From assembly GCF_047600445.1 (NCBI RefSeq), contig NZ_JASGKT010000002.1:930001-994000 (forward strand): 64,000 nt of DNA. The letters are read 5' to 3'. The notes under the pieces are model-generated. The model did not search any database. It was not told the DNA's origin and saw only the letters and a list, made by a program, of their open reading frames with translations. Shown here piece after piece: positions 9,320 through 18,482 of the stretch. The translations under genes were made by a program, and so were the position numbers. The number at the start of each line of letters is the position of its first letter. Within the stretch, counting starts at the first letter, position 1. This DNA comes from Piscinibacter sp047600445. Its GTDB lineage: Bacteria > Pseudomonadota > Gammaproteobacteria > Burkholderiales > Burkholderiaceae_C.

Positions 9320-9700
9320 ATGCACGAGGTGATCGACGAACGGGCCCTGTCCAAGCTGCGCTGGCGCTGCCGCCGCGGGCTGCTGGAGAACGACCTGTTC
9401 GTCGCGCGCTTCTTCGAGAGCCGCGCCGGCCGCGTCACCGAGCGCCAGGCCGAGGGCATGGCGGCGCTGATGGAGCTGGCCGACAACGACCTGCTCGACC
9501 TGCTGCTGCGCCGCAAGGAGCCCGAGGGCGAGCTGGCGCGCGACGACGTGATCGAGGTGCTCGGGCTGATGCGCACCGCGCCGCGCGCGCCGAGCCGACA
9601 AGACAACGACAAGAAGACGAACGAGGGACGAACGAGCCCCGCCGATGGAGACGACGAGCCCGTCCTCAATCCGAACCGCCTCACAAGGAACCGACCATGA
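9320..9700 (+). CDS. sdhE: FAD assembly factor SdhE with C-terminal extension
   Basis: SdhE helps attach FAD covalently to SdhA. The 126-residue product has the SdhE fold in its first 90 residues, with the conserved RRGLLENDLFVARFFE segment carrying the RGxxE motif and a helical LLDLLLRRKEPEGELARDDV. Family members are usually 80-100 residues. The last 35 or so (RQDNDKKTNEGRTSPADGDD onward) are polar, low in complexity and likely disordered. They exist because the frame stays open up to the gltA start, overlapping it by four bases (ATGA), which suggests translational coupling. The start ATG at 9320 lies 13 bases after the sdhB stop. Confidence 0.88.
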   Translation: MHEVIDERALSKLRWRCRRGLLENDLFVARFFESRAGRVTERQAEGMAALMELADNDLLDLLLRRKEPEGELARDDVIEVLGLMRTAPRAPSRQDNDKKTNEGRTSPADGDDEPVLNPNRLTRNRP

Positions 9701-11010
9701 CTCCGTCCGACGTCAAAGCCACCCTGTCGTTCTCGGACGGCAGCCCGAACATGGAGCTGCCGATCTACAAGGGCTCGATCGGCCCGGACGTGATCGACAT
9801 CCGCAAGCTGTACGCCCAGACCGGCAAGTTCACCTACGACCCGGGCTTCCTGTCGACGGCGTCGTGCAACTCGACGATCACCTACATCGACGGCGACAAG
9901 GGCGAGCTGCTGTACCGCGGCTACCCGATCGAGCAGCTCGCCGAGAAGTGCGACTTCCTCGACACCTGCTACCTGCTGCTCAAGGGCGACCTGCCCAACG
10001 CGGCGCAGCAGAAGGACTTCCACAAGCTCGTGACCAACCACACGATGGTCAACGAGCAGATGCAGTTCTTCCTGCGCGGCTTCCGCCGCGACGCGCACCC
10101 GATGGCGGTGATGACCGGCCTGGTCGGCGCGCTGTCGGCCTTCTATCACGACAGCACCGACATCAACAACGCGCAGCACCGCGAGGTGGCGGCGATCCGC
10201 CTGATCGCCAAGATGCCGACGCTGGTGGCGATGGCCTACAAGTACGGCGTCGGCCAGCCCTTCATCTACCCGCGCAACGAGCTGTCGTACAGCGCGAACT
10301 TCATGCGCATGATGTTCGCCACGCCCTGCGAGGAGTACGTGCCGAACGACGTGCTGGTGCGCGCGCTGGACCGCATCTTCATCCTGCACGCCGACCACGA
10401 GCAGAACGCCAGCACCTCGACGGTGCGGCTGTGCGGCTCGTCGGGCACCAACCCGTTCGCGGCCATCGCCGCCGGCGTGGCCTGCCTGTGGGGCCCGGCG
10501 CACGGCGGCGCCAACGAGGCGGCGCTGAACATGCTGGAGGACATCCAGCGCAACGGCGGCGTCGAGAAGATCGGCGAGTTCATCAAGCAGGTGAAGGACA
10601 AGAACTCCAACGTCAAGCTGATGGGCTTCGGCCACCGCGTCTACAAGAACTACGACCCGCGCGCCAAGCTGATGCGCGAGACCTGCCACGAGGTGCTGAC
10701 CGCGCTGGGCCTGCACAACGACCCGCTGTTCAAGCTGGCGATGGCGCTGGAGAAGATCGCGCTGGAGGACGAGTACTTCGTCGCGCGCAAGCTGTACCCG
10801 AACGTCGACTTCTACTCGGGCATCGTGCAGCGCGCGATCGGCATCCCGGTGCAGTTGTTCACCGCGATCTTCGCGCTGGCGCGCACGGTCGGCTGGATCG
10901 CTCAGCTCAACGAGATGATCGCCGACCCCGAGTACAAGATCGGCCGCCCGCGCCAGCTCTACGCCGGCTCGCCGCGGCGCGACGTCAAGCCGATCGCGCA
11001 GCGCGGCTGA
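9697..11010 (+). CDS. gltA: Citrate synthase (type II)
   Basis: Condenses oxaloacetate with acetyl-CoA to citrate. The 437-residue product is a hexameric-type (type II) bacterial citrate synthase: GYPIEQLAEKCDFLDTCYLL, the histidine segment FILHADHEQNASTSTVRLCG, MGFGHRVYKNYDPRAKLM with the second catalytic histidine, and NVDFYSGIVQRAIGIP with the catalytic aspartate. It overlaps sdhE by four bases. A strong hairpin terminator follows 22 bases after the stop, ending the sdhCDAB-sdhE-gltA transcript. Confidence 0.98.
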   Translation: MTPSDVKATLSFSDGSPNMELPIYKGSIGPDVIDIRKLYAQTGKFTYDPGFLSTASCNSTITYIDGDKGELLYRGYPIEQLAEKCDFLDTCYLLLKGDLPNAAQQKDFHKLVTNHTMVNEQMQFFLRGFRRDAHPMAVMTGLVGALSAFYHDSTDINNAQHREVAAIRLIAKMPTLVAMAYKYGVGQPFIYPRNELSYSANFMRMMFATPCEEYVPNDVLVRALDRIFILHADHEQNASTSTVRLCGSSGTNPFAAIAAGVACLWGPAHGGANEAALNMLEDIQRNGGVEKIGEFIKQVKDKNSNVKLMGFGHRVYKNYDPRAKLMRETCHEVLTALGLHNDPLFKLAMALEKIALEDEYFVARKLYPNVDFYSGIVQRAIGIPVQLFTAIFALARTVGWIAQLNEMIADPEYKIGRPRQLYAGSPRRDVKPIAQRG

Positions 11011-11032
11011 CCCGGCCCGCCCGCTCGGCAGG

Positions 11033-11062
11033 GGCCCCGGCGCGCGCCGGGGCCTTTTGTTT
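11033..11062 (+). terminator. Rho-independent terminator after gltA
   Basis: GGCCCCGG (11033-11040) pairs with CCGGGGCC (11047-11054) across a six-base loop and is followed by TTTTGTTT. It closes the TCA-cycle operon. Confidence 0.88.
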
Positions 11063-11072
11063 GGCGAACGCC

Positions 11073-11078
11073 TAAAAT
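11073..11078 (+). promoter_or_regulatory. Possible -10 element for the leu operon
   Basis: TAAAAT lies directly after the gltA terminator and 36 bases before the leuC start. No good -35 is visible 17 bases upstream, so this rests on position and the AT-rich hexamer only. Confidence 0.3.
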
Positions 11079-11113
11079 CACGGGTCGACCCGCCGACCCT
11101 CCCGCGAAGCCCC

Positions 11114-12535
11114 ATGCCACGCACGCTGTACGACAAGATCTGGGACGAGCACGTCGTCCACACCGAGGAAGACGGCACCTCGGTGCTCTACATCGACCGC
11201 CACCTGGTGCACGAAGTCACCAGCCCGCAGGCTTTCGAGGGCCTGCGCCTGGCGGGCCGCAAGCCGTGGCGCGTCAGCTCGATCGTCGCGACGGCCGACC
11301 ACAACACGCCGACCACCGGCTGGGAGCTGGGCTACGACGGCATCGTCGACCCGACCTCCAAGCAGCAGGTCACGACGCTGGACGCCAACATCAAGGCCTT
11401 CGGCGCGGCGGCCTTCTTCCCCTTCCTCGACAAGCGCCAGGGCATCGTGCACGTGATCGGGCCGGAGCAGGGCGCCACGCTGCCGGGCATGACGGTGGTG
11501 TGCGGCGACTCGCACACGTCCACGCACGGCGCCTTCGGCGCGCTGGCGCACGGCATCGGCACCAGCGAGGTCGAGCACGTGCTGGCCACGCAGACGCTGC
11601 TGGCCAAGAAGGCGAAGAACATGCTGGTCAAGGTCGATGGCACGCTGGCGCGCGGCTGCTCGGCCAAGGACGTCGTGCTGGCGATCATCGGCCGCATCGG
11701 CACCGCCGGCGGTACCGGCTACACCATCGAGTTCGGCGGCTCGGCGATCCGCGCGCTGTCGATGGAAGGGCGCATGACGGTGTGCAACATGGCGATCGAG
11801 GCCGGCGCGCGCGCCGGGCTGGTGGCCGTCGACGAGACCACCATCGGCTACGTCAAGGGCCGGCCGTTCTCGCCTTCCGGCGTCGAGTGGGAGCAGGCGG
11901 TGGCCTACTGGCGCACGTTGCGCTCCGACGACGACGCGCCGTGGGACGCGGTGGTCGAGCTCGACGCGGCGCAGATCCGCCCGCAGGTCACCTGGGGCAC
12001 CTCGCCGGAGATGGTGCTGTCGATCGAGGACCGCGTGCCCGACCCCGACCGCGAGAAGGACGCCGGACGCCGCAGCGCGATGGAGCGCGCGCTGCAGTAC
12101 ATGGCGCTGGAGCCGAACAAGCCGATCGCCGACATCGTGGTCGACAAGGTCTTCATCGGCTCGTGCACCAACTCGCGCATCGAAGATCTGCGCGAGGCCG
12201 CCGCGGTGGTGCGCAAGCTCGGCGGGCGCGTGGCGGCCAACGTCAAGCTGGCGCTGGTGGTGCCGGGCTCGGGCGTGGTCAAGGCGCAGGCCGAGCGCGA
12301 AGGGCTGCACGAGGTCTTCAAGGCCGCCGGCTTCGAATGGCGCGAGCCGGGCTGCTCGATGTGCCTGGCGATGAACGCCGACCGCCTCGAGCCGGGCGAG
12401 CGCTGCGCCTCCACCTCGAACCGCAATTTCGAGGGCCGCCAGGGCGCCGGCGGCCGCACCCACCTGGTCAGCCCGGCGATGGCCGCGGCGGCCGCGATCG
12501 AAGGTCATTTCGTCGACGTCCGGCGCATCGCCTGA
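11114..12535 (+). CDS. leuC: 3-isopropylmalate dehydratase large subunit
   Basis: LeuC with LeuD isomerises 2-isopropylmalate to 3-isopropylmalate in leucine synthesis, using a [4Fe-4S] cluster. The 473-residue product starts MPRTLYDKIWDEHVVHTEED and carries VVCGDSHTSTHGAFGALAHG, the first cluster cysteine in FIGSCTNSRIEDL and the other two in EPGCSMCLAMN. The ATG at 11114 was chosen over one at 11057 because the latter lies in the terminator region. The partner leuD follows, with one tiny lipoprotein gene between them. Confidence 0.97.
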   Translation: MPRTLYDKIWDEHVVHTEEDGTSVLYIDRHLVHEVTSPQAFEGLRLAGRKPWRVSSIVATADHNTPTTGWELGYDGIVDPTSKQQVTTLDANIKAFGAAAFFPFLDKRQGIVHVIGPEQGATLPGMTVVCGDSHTSTHGAFGALAHGIGTSEVEHVLATQTLLAKKAKNMLVKVDGTLARGCSAKDVVLAIIGRIGTAGGTGYTIEFGGSAIRALSMEGRMTVCNMAIEAGARAGLVAVDETTIGYVKGRPFSPSGVEWEQAVAYWRTLRSDDDAPWDAVVELDAAQIRPQVTWGTSPEMVLSIEDRVPDPDREKDAGRRSAMERALQYMALEPNKPIADIVVDKVFIGSCTNSRIEDLREAAAVVRKLGGRVAANVKLALVVPGSGVVKAQAEREGLHEVFKAAGFEWREPGCSMCLAMNADRLEPGERCASTSNRNFEGRQGAGGRTHLVSPAMAAAAAIEGHFVDVRRIA

Positions 12536-12569
12536 CGGTGTTTTCACCCACCCAAGGAGACTCTGTACC

Positions 12570-12698
12570 ATGAAGCGCATCCTGTTCGCCTGCCTCGCCT
12601 CGCTCTACCTGCTGGCCGGCTGCAACACCGTCGAAGGTGTCGGCAAGGACATCCAGAAGGGCGGCGAGAAGATCGAAGACGCCGCCAAGAAGAAGTAA
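12570..12698 (+). CDS. Entericidin-like small lipoprotein
   Basis: A 42-residue product: MKRILFACLASLYLLAGCNT, then a short amphipathic tail (VEGVGKDIQKGGEKIEDAAK) ending KKK. The lipobox LAGC gives a lipidated cysteine at residue 18, leaving a 25-residue mature peptide. This is the pattern of the EcnA/EcnB family, small cell-envelope lipoproteins first described as a toxin-antitoxin-like pair in enterobacteria. A GGAGA ribosome site lies eight bases upstream of the ATG at 12570. It sits between leuC and leuD, 34 bases after leuC and 9 before leuD. Only one member is present here, with no paired gene. Its function in this genus is unknown. Confidence 0.85.
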   Translation: MKRILFACLASLYLLAGCNTVEGVGKDIQKGGEKIEDAAKKK

Positions 12699-12707
12699 AC
12701 CGCCGGC

Positions 12708-13352
12708 ATGCAGGCCTTCACCGTCCACAAGGGGCTGGTCGCGCCGCTCGACCGCGAGAACGTCGACACCGACGCGATCATCCCGAAGCAGTTCCTCAAG
12801 TCGATCAAGCGTTCGGGCTTCGGCCCGAACCTGTTCGACGAGTGGCGCTACCTCGACCGCGGCGAGCCCGGCCAGGATCCGGCCCGGCGCAAGCCCAACC
12901 CCGACTTCGTGCTCAACCAGCCGCGCTACCAGGGCGCGTCCATCCTGCTGGCGCGCAAGAACTTCGGCTGCGGCTCGTCGCGCGAGCACGCGCCGTGGGC
13001 GCTCGACCAGTACGGCTTCCGCGCCATCGTCGCGCCGAGCTACGCCGACATCTTCTTCAGCAACTGCTTCAAGAACGGCCTGCTGCCCATCGTGCTGGGC
13101 GAGGCGCAGGTGGGCCGGCTGTTCGACGAGGTGGCGGCTTTCCCCGGTTACCAGCTCAGCGTCGACCTGGCGCGCCAGGTGGTCGGCAAGCCCGACGGCG
13201 AAGAACTGCCGTTCGAGATCACGCCATTCCGCAAGTACTGCCTGCTCGGCGGCTACGACGACATCGGCCTGACGCTGCGCCACGCCGACAAGATCCGCGC
13301 CTTCGAGGCCGAGCGGCTGATGCAGAAGCCCTGGCTCGCCCACACCCTCTGA
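12708..13352 (+). CDS. leuD: 3-isopropylmalate dehydratase small subunit
   Basis: Small subunit partner of LeuC. The 214-residue product shows VDTDAIIPKQFLKSIKRSGF near the N terminus, the swivel-domain loop NFGCGSSREHAPWALDQYGF, and FFSNCFKNGLLPIVL. Length is normal. It lies 9 bases after the entericidin-like gene and 17 bases before leuB, within one leuC-ecn-leuD-leuB unit. Confidence 0.97.
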   Translation: MQAFTVHKGLVAPLDRENVDTDAIIPKQFLKSIKRSGFGPNLFDEWRYLDRGEPGQDPARRKPNPDFVLNQPRYQGASILLARKNFGCGSSREHAPWALDQYGFRAIVAPSYADIFFSNCFKNGLLPIVLGEAQVGRLFDEVAAFPGYQLSVDLARQVVGKPDGEELPFEITPFRKYCLLGGYDDIGLTLRHADKIRAFEAERLMQKPWLAHTL

Positions 13353-13369
13353 CCCCGAAGGACATCCGC

Positions 13370-14467
13370 TTGAAGATCGCCATCCTGCCGGGCGACGGCA
13401 TCGGCACCGAGATCGTCGCGCAGGCCCAGCGCGTGATGGGCTGCCTCGACCTGCGCTTCGAGACCGAGACCGCGCCGGTGGGCGGCGCGGCCTACGAGGC
13501 CAGCGGCCACCCGCTGCCCGAGGCGACGCTGAAGCTCGCCCGGGAGGCCGACGCGGTGCTGTTCGGCGCGGTGGGCGACTGGAAGTACGACAAGCTCGAG
13601 CGCGCGCTGCGCCCCGAGCAGGCCATCCTCGGGCTGCGCAAGAGCCTCGGCCTGTTCGCCAACTTCCGCCCGGCGATCTGCTACGAGCAGCTCACGCATG
13701 CGTCCAGCCTCAAGCCCGAGCTGGTGGCGGGGCTGGACATCCTGATCATCCGCGAGCTGACCGGCGACATCTACTTCGGCCAGCCGCGCGGCCGCCGCGA
13801 AGCGCCCGACGGCGCCTTCCAGGGCGCGCCCGAGGCCTTCGACACGATGCGCTACTCGCGCCCGGAGATCGAGCGCATCGCGCACGTCGCCTTCCAGGCG
13901 GCGCGCAAGCGCGGCCGGAAGGTCACCAGCGTCGACAAGGCCAACGTGCTGGAGACCTTCCAGTTCTGGAAGGACGTGGTGACCGAGGTGCACGCGCAGT
14001 ACCCCGACGTCGAGCTGGAGCACATGTACGTCGACAACGCGGCGATGCAGCTCGTCAAGGCGCCGAAGAAGTTCGACGTGCTGGTCACCGGCAACATGTT
14101 CGGCGACATCCTCTCGGACGAGGCGGCGATGCTGACCGGCTCGATCGGCATGTTGCCGTCGGCGTCGCTGAACGAACGCGGCCGCGGCCTGTACGAGCCC
14201 AGCCACGGCAGCGCGCCCGACATCGCCGGTAAGGATCTCGCAAACCCGCTGGCTACAATCCTGTCCGTGGCCATGATGCTCCGCTTCTCCCTGAACCAGC
14301 CCGAGGCCGCCGACCGCATCGAGTCGGCCGTGCAGCGCGTGCTCGCCTCGGGGCTGCGCACCGCGGACATCTGGTCGGACGGCTGCACGAAGGTCGGCAC
14401 GCGCGCGATGGGCGACGCCGTGGTCGCCGCGCTGACCGGCGGCAAAACCACCATTACCAAGAGCTAG
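13370..14467 (+). CDS. leuB: 3-isopropylmalate dehydrogenase
   Basis: Oxidatively decarboxylates 3-isopropylmalate in leucine synthesis, using NAD+. The product is 365 residues with the N terminus (M)KIAILPGDGIGTEIVAQAQR, the substrate region LRKSLGLFANFRP, RELTGDIYFGQPRG, and VLVTGNMFGDILSDEAAMLT with the metal-binding aspartates. I chose TTG at 13370 as the start because it begins exactly at the family N terminus; no ATG fits, and the frame upstream is the shadow of leuD. The gene is the last of the leu set. Confidence 0.93.
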   Translation: MKIAILPGDGIGTEIVAQAQRVMGCLDLRFETETAPVGGAAYEASGHPLPEATLKLAREADAVLFGAVGDWKYDKLERALRPEQAILGLRKSLGLFANFRPAICYEQLTHASSLKPELVAGLDILIIRELTGDIYFGQPRGRREAPDGAFQGAPEAFDTMRYSRPEIERIAHVAFQAARKRGRKVTSVDKANVLETFQFWKDVVTEVHAQYPDVELEHMYVDNAAMQLVKAPKKFDVLVTGNMFGDILSDEAAMLTGSIGMLPSASLNERGRGLYEPSHGSAPDIAGKDLANPLATILSVAMMLRFSLNQPEAADRIESAVQRVLASGLRTADIWSDGCTKVGTRAMGDAVVAALTGGKTTITKS

Positions 14468-14559
14468 TTCGGCTCCGGTTCGTCTCGCCCCATCCCCGGC
14501 GAAGCGATCCGGGGGCTGCGAAGGTTTCCACTTCAACTTCAAGCAAAAGGGCGACGACG

Positions 14560-15687
14560 ATGAGACTCACGGGATTGGTCGGCTGGCGCGGCATGGTCGG
14601 CTCCGTGCTGCTGGAACGCATGCAGGCCGAGGGCGACTTCGCCCACATCGAGCCGGTGTTCTTCAGCACCAGCAACGCCGGCGGCGCGGCGCCGGCGATG
14701 GCGAAGAACGAGAAGACGCTCGAGGACGCCTACGACATCGAGGCGCTCAAGCGCTGCGAGATCATCGTCACCGCGCAGGGCGGCGACTACACCGCCGAGG
14801 TGTTCCCCAAGCTGCGCGCGGCGGGCTGGAAGGGCCACTGGATCGACGCGGCGTCCACGCTGCGCATGAAGGACGACGCGGTCATCGTGCTCGACCCGGT
14901 CAACATGCCGGTGATCGAGAACGCGCTCGCCAAGGGCGGGCGCAACTGGATCGGCGGCAACTGCACCGTGAGCTGCATGCTGATGGGCGTGGGCGCGCTG
15001 TACAAGGCCGGGCTGGTCGAGTGGATGTCGACGATGACCTACCAGGCCGCTTCCGGCGGCGGCGCGCAGCACATGCGCGAGCTGCTGACGCAGTTCGGCA
15101 CGCTCAACGCCGAGGTCAGGCCGCTGCTCGACGACCCGAAGAGCGCGATCCTCGAGATCGACCGCAGGCTCGTCGCCAAGCAACGTGCGCTGAGCGAAGC
15201 CGAGACTGCGAATTTCGGCGTGCCGCTGGGCGGCTCGCTGATCCCCTGGATCGACAAGGACCTGGGCAACGGCGTGTCGCGCGAGGAATGGAAGGGCGGC
15301 GCCGAGACCAACAAGATCCTGGGCCAGGGCGAGGGTTTCGGCGCGCCGGCCGTGCCGGTGGACGGTTTCTGCGTGCGCGTCGGCGCGATGCGCTGCCATT
15401 CGCAGGCGCTGATGTTCAAGCTGAAGAAGGACGTGCCGCCGGCCGAGGTCGAGGCGATGATCGCCGCCGACAACGCCTGGGTGAAAGTGGTGCCCAACAC
15501 GCGCGAGGCGACGCTGCGCGACCTGACGCCGGTGGCGGTGACCGGCACGCTGACGATTCCGGTCGGCCGCATCCGCACGCTGGCGATGGGGCCGCAGTAC
15601 CTGGGCGCCTTCACGATCGGCGACCAGTTGCTGTGGGGCGCGGCCGAGCCGCTGCGGCGCATGCTGCGCATCCTGGTCGAGGCCTGA
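14560..15687 (+). CDS. asd: Aspartate-semialdehyde dehydrogenase
   Basis: Reduces aspartyl phosphate to aspartate semialdehyde, the branch point for lysine, diaminopimelate, methionine and threonine. The 375-residue product has the NADP-binding VGWRGMVGSVLLERM near the N terminus, the catalytic cysteine in WIGGNCTVSCMLMGVG, and FCVRVGAMRCHSQALMFKLK. It matches the longer E. coli-type enzyme. It lies 92 bases after leuB and probably has its own promoter; an inverted repeat at about 14493-14514 lacks a T-run and is not a convincing terminator. Confidence 0.97.
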   Translation: MRLTGLVGWRGMVGSVLLERMQAEGDFAHIEPVFFSTSNAGGAAPAMAKNEKTLEDAYDIEALKRCEIIVTAQGGDYTAEVFPKLRAAGWKGHWIDAASTLRMKDDAVIVLDPVNMPVIENALAKGGRNWIGGNCTVSCMLMGVGALYKAGLVEWMSTMTYQAASGGGAQHMRELLTQFGTLNAEVRPLLDDPKSAILEIDRRLVAKQRALSEAETANFGVPLGGSLIPWIDKDLGNGVSREEWKGGAETNKILGQGEGFGAPAVPVDGFCVRVGAMRCHSQALMFKLKKDVPPAEVEAMIAADNAWVKVVPNTREATLRDLTPVAVTGTLTIPVGRIRTLAMGPQYLGAFTIGDQLLWGAAEPLRRMLRILVEA

Positions 15688-15871
15688 GGCCGGGCGCGCT
15701 GTCGAATACCTACAAAGCCTCGTTGGCGCGCTGCAACATTTCTCACGACGACGCGGAGTGCATGCACACTGGCGCGAATATCAGCCAATGCATGAGCTTG
15801 TTTTCGTATCCTGTTGATGTTATTGTGATTTTGTGGCACGCATGCGCCGTTCGGTCCTCTTGGGAGACGCC

Positions 15872-18448
15872 TTGAAATCAAACTCGACCTTCTCGGGGCG
15901 CTTTGCCCTGACCGGTGTGGCAGCAGCCGCCCTCTGGCTGGCCGCATCGAATGCGTACGCGCTGGGTCTGGGCAGGCTTTCCGTGCAATCGGCACTGGGT
16001 GAGGCGCTGCGGGCCGAGATCGACGTCACCAGCATCACGCCGGACGAGGCGGGCACGCTGCTCGTGAAAGTGGCCAACCCGGAGGCCTACAAGGCGGCGG
16101 GCGTCGACTACAACGCCGTGCTGGCCGCCACCCGCGTCGAGTTGCAACGCCGCGCCGACGGCAGGCACTACCTGCGCCTGAGCAGCGACCGCGCCGTGCA
16201 GGAGCCCTTCATCGACGTGATCCTCGACATCGCGTGGTCCAGCGGCCGCCTGGTGCGCGAGTACACCCTGCTGCTCGATCCGCCGGTCGTCGCGCGCGCG
16301 CCCGCGCCCGCCCCGGCGGCGACCACCACGGCGCCGGTGATCGCCGCCGCGCCGCCGCCCGCCACGCCGCTGCCGCCGACCCCGCGCGCGACGCGCCCGG
16401 CACCCGAGCCGCGCCAGGCGCCGGCCGTGTCGGCCAGCAGCGGCGCCGGCATCGACGAGTACAAGGTGCGCGCCGGCGACACGCTGTCGCGCATCGCCGG
16501 CAAGACGCAGCGGCCGGGCGTGTCGCTCGACCAGATGCTGGTCTCGCTGTTCAAGGCCAATCCGGACGCCTTCGTCGGCAACAACATGAACCGCCTGAAG
16601 GCGGGCGTAGTGCTCGACGTGCCGAGCGCGGAGAGCGCGCAGGCGGTGTCGCCGTCCGAGGCGCGCCAGTTGATCCAGGCGCAGAGCGCCGACTTCGGCG
16701 CCTATCGCCAGCGCCTGGCCGGCGCGGTGCCGGCGGCGCGCGACAGCGGCCCGGCGCGCCAGGCCACCGGCACGGTGCAGACCGAGGTGCAGGACAGCAA
16801 GCAGGCCGCCGCGCCGGCGCCCGACAAGCTCACGCTCAGCAAGGGCGCCGCCTCGGCCAAGGCCGAGGAACAGATCGCCAAGGGCGCCGAGAAGAAGGAC
16901 GCCGCCACGCGCGTGGCCGAGCTGTCGAAGAACGTCGCCGAACTGAAGAAGCTGGGCGACGAAGCCGCCAAGACCAAGGCCGCCGGCGCGGGTGCGCCCG
17001 CCGCCGCGGCTGCGGCCGTGGCATCGGCCGCCGCATCGCTGCCGGCCGTCACGGTGCCGGTGACGCCGCCGGTGGTCGCCGTGCCCGCGCCGGCCAGCGC
17101 GCCGGCGCCGGTGGCGGCGCCCGAACCCGCGCCGGTGGTCGCCTCGGCCCCGGCGGCGCCGGCCTCGGCCGAGCTGCCCACGCTGGTGGCCGAACCCGCC
17201 GCGTCGGAAGCGGCCTCGGCCGTGGCCGTCGCCGAGCCGGCCTCCGCGGTGGTTGCGCCGCCGCCGCCCAAGCCGGCCCCGGTGGCCGTGCAGAAGGAGG
17301 AGCCGGGCTTCTTCGCCTCGCTGCTCGACGACAACCCGCTCCTGCTGGCCCTCGGCGGCGTCCTGATCGCGGCGCTGGCCGGCCTGGGCATCTACCGCTT
17401 CACGCGGCGCAGCAAGAAGGACAGCGGCGAGACCTCCTTCCTCGAAAGCCGCCTGCAACCCGATTCGTTCTTCGGCGCCAGCGGTGGCCAGCGCATCGAC
17501 ACGCGCGATGCCGGCGGCAACTCGTCGTCGATGAGCTACTCGCTGAGCCAGCTCGACGCGATCGGCGACGTCGATCCGGTGGCCGAGGCCGACGTCTACC
17601 TCGCCTACGGCCGCGACCTGCAGGCCGAGGAGATCCTGAAGGAAGCGATGCGCGGCAACCCCGAGCGCATGGCGATCCGCACCAAGCTGCTCGAGGTCTA
17701 CGCCAAGCGGCGCGACACCAAGGGCTTCGAACTGCTCGCCACGCAGCTCTTCTCGCTGACCCACGGGCAGGGCGAGGACTGGGCCAAGGCGCAGGAACTC
17801 GGCGCGCAGATCGACCCGGAGAACCCGCTCTACCAGCCCGGCGGCATGCCGGCCGCCGGCGTGTCGGCCTCGGGCCAGGTGATCGAGCCGCTGGGCGCCA
17901 GCACGATGCCGCAGTCGGTGCTGCCGTCGCCCTCGCAGTACGCCGCGTCGGCGCTCGACACGCGCCCGGCGCCGCCGGACGACGGCGTCGACCTGGATCT
18001 GGACATCGGCGGTGGCGGCAGCGTGTCGGCCGAGCCCGAGCCGCCGGCCCCCGCCGCGCCGCCGGCCGCCGGGGCGTCGCTCGACTTCGATACCGACCTG
18101 TCGCTGCCCGACCTGTCGACGCCCGCCGCCGCGCCGGCCAGCGCGCCCGCGGCGGTCGAGTTCGACCTCGGCGGCATCTCGCTCGACCTCGACCTGCCGG
18201 CCGACAGCGCCGCGGCGCACGCGGCGTCGGCGCCGAACACCGTGCCGTCGAGCTTCGGCGAATCCGGCCTGTCCGGCTTCGACGACGACGAATCGGCCGA
18301 TCCGCTGTCGCGCAAGCTCGAGCTGGCCGAGGAGTTCCGCCAGATCGGCGACATGGAAGGCGCGCGCGACCTGCTGCAGGAAGTCGTGTCCAAGGCCTCG
18401 GGCGCGTTGAAGTCCAAGGCCCAGGGCATGCTCGAACAGCTCGGCTGA
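15872..18448 (+). CDS. fimV: FimV-like inner-membrane hub protein with LysM domain
   Basis: FimV family proteins organise type IV pili, twitching and polar assemblies and bind peptidoglycan. With the chosen start the product is 858 residues: a signal peptide ending near SNAYA, the FimV N-terminal domain (LGLGRLSVQSALGEALRAEI), a LysM domain at about residues 194-250 (DEYKVRAGDTLSRIAGKTQR), a long Ala/Pro-rich region, one membrane segment near residues 487-510 (NPLLLALGGVLIAALAGLGI), an acidic cytoplasmic part with a TPR-like helical stretch (VYLAYGRDLQAEEILKEAMR), and the conserved C-terminal domain from about residue 810. I prefer TTG at 15872, which has GGAG five bases upstream and starts just before the signal peptide; an ATG at 15842 and GTG at 15833 are in frame. 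It sits before truA, as in other betaproteobacteria. Confidence 0.9.
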   Translation: MKSNSTFSGRFALTGVAAAALWLAASNAYALGLGRLSVQSALGEALRAEIDVTSITPDEAGTLLVKVANPEAYKAAGVDYNAVLAATRVELQRRADGRHYLRLSSDRAVQEPFIDVILDIAWSSGRLVREYTLLLDPPVVARAPAPAPAATTTAPVIAAAPPPATPLPPTPRATRPAPEPRQAPAVSASSGAGIDEYKVRAGDTLSRIAGKTQRPGVSLDQMLVSLFKANPDAFVGNNMNRLKAGVVLDVPSAESAQAVSPSEARQLIQAQSADFGAYRQRLAGAVPAARDSGPARQATGTVQTEVQDSKQAAAPAPDKLTLSKGAASAKAEEQIAKGAEKKDAATRVAELSKNVAELKKLGDEAAKTKAAGAGAPAAAAAAVASAAASLPAVTVPVTPPVVAVPAPASAPAPVAAPEPAPVVASAPAAPASAELPTLVAEPAASEAASAVAVAEPASAVVAPPPPKPAPVAVQKEEPGFFASLLDDNPLLLALGGVLIAALAGLGIYRFTRRSKKDSGETSFLESRLQPDSFFGASGGQRIDTRDAGGNSSSMSYSLSQLDAIGDVDPVAEADVYLAYGRDLQAEEILKEAMRGNPERMAIRTKLLEVYAKRRDTKGFELLATQLFSLTHGQGEDWAKAQELGAQIDPENPLYQPGGMPAAGVSASGQVIEPLGASTMPQSVLPSPSQYAASALDTRPAPPDDGVDLDLDIGGGGSVSAEPEPPAPAAPPAAGASLDFDTDLSLPDLSTPAAAPASAPAAVEFDLGGISLDLDLPADSAAAHAASAPNTVPSSFGESGLSGFDDDESADPLSRKLELAEEFRQIGDMEGARDLLQEVVSKASGALKSKAQGMLEQLG

Positions 18449-18482
18449 CGAGGCCCGGGCGCCGCGCGGCGCCCGGTTCCCG

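Noticed and set aside
14493..14514. CCCCGG...CCGGGG hairpin after leuB as a terminator
   Set aside because: It is followed by GCTGCGAAGG rather than a T-run.
18455..18476. Hairpin between fimV and truA as a terminator
   Set aside because: No T-run follows, and truA starts within a few bases; the genes are probably cotranscribed.
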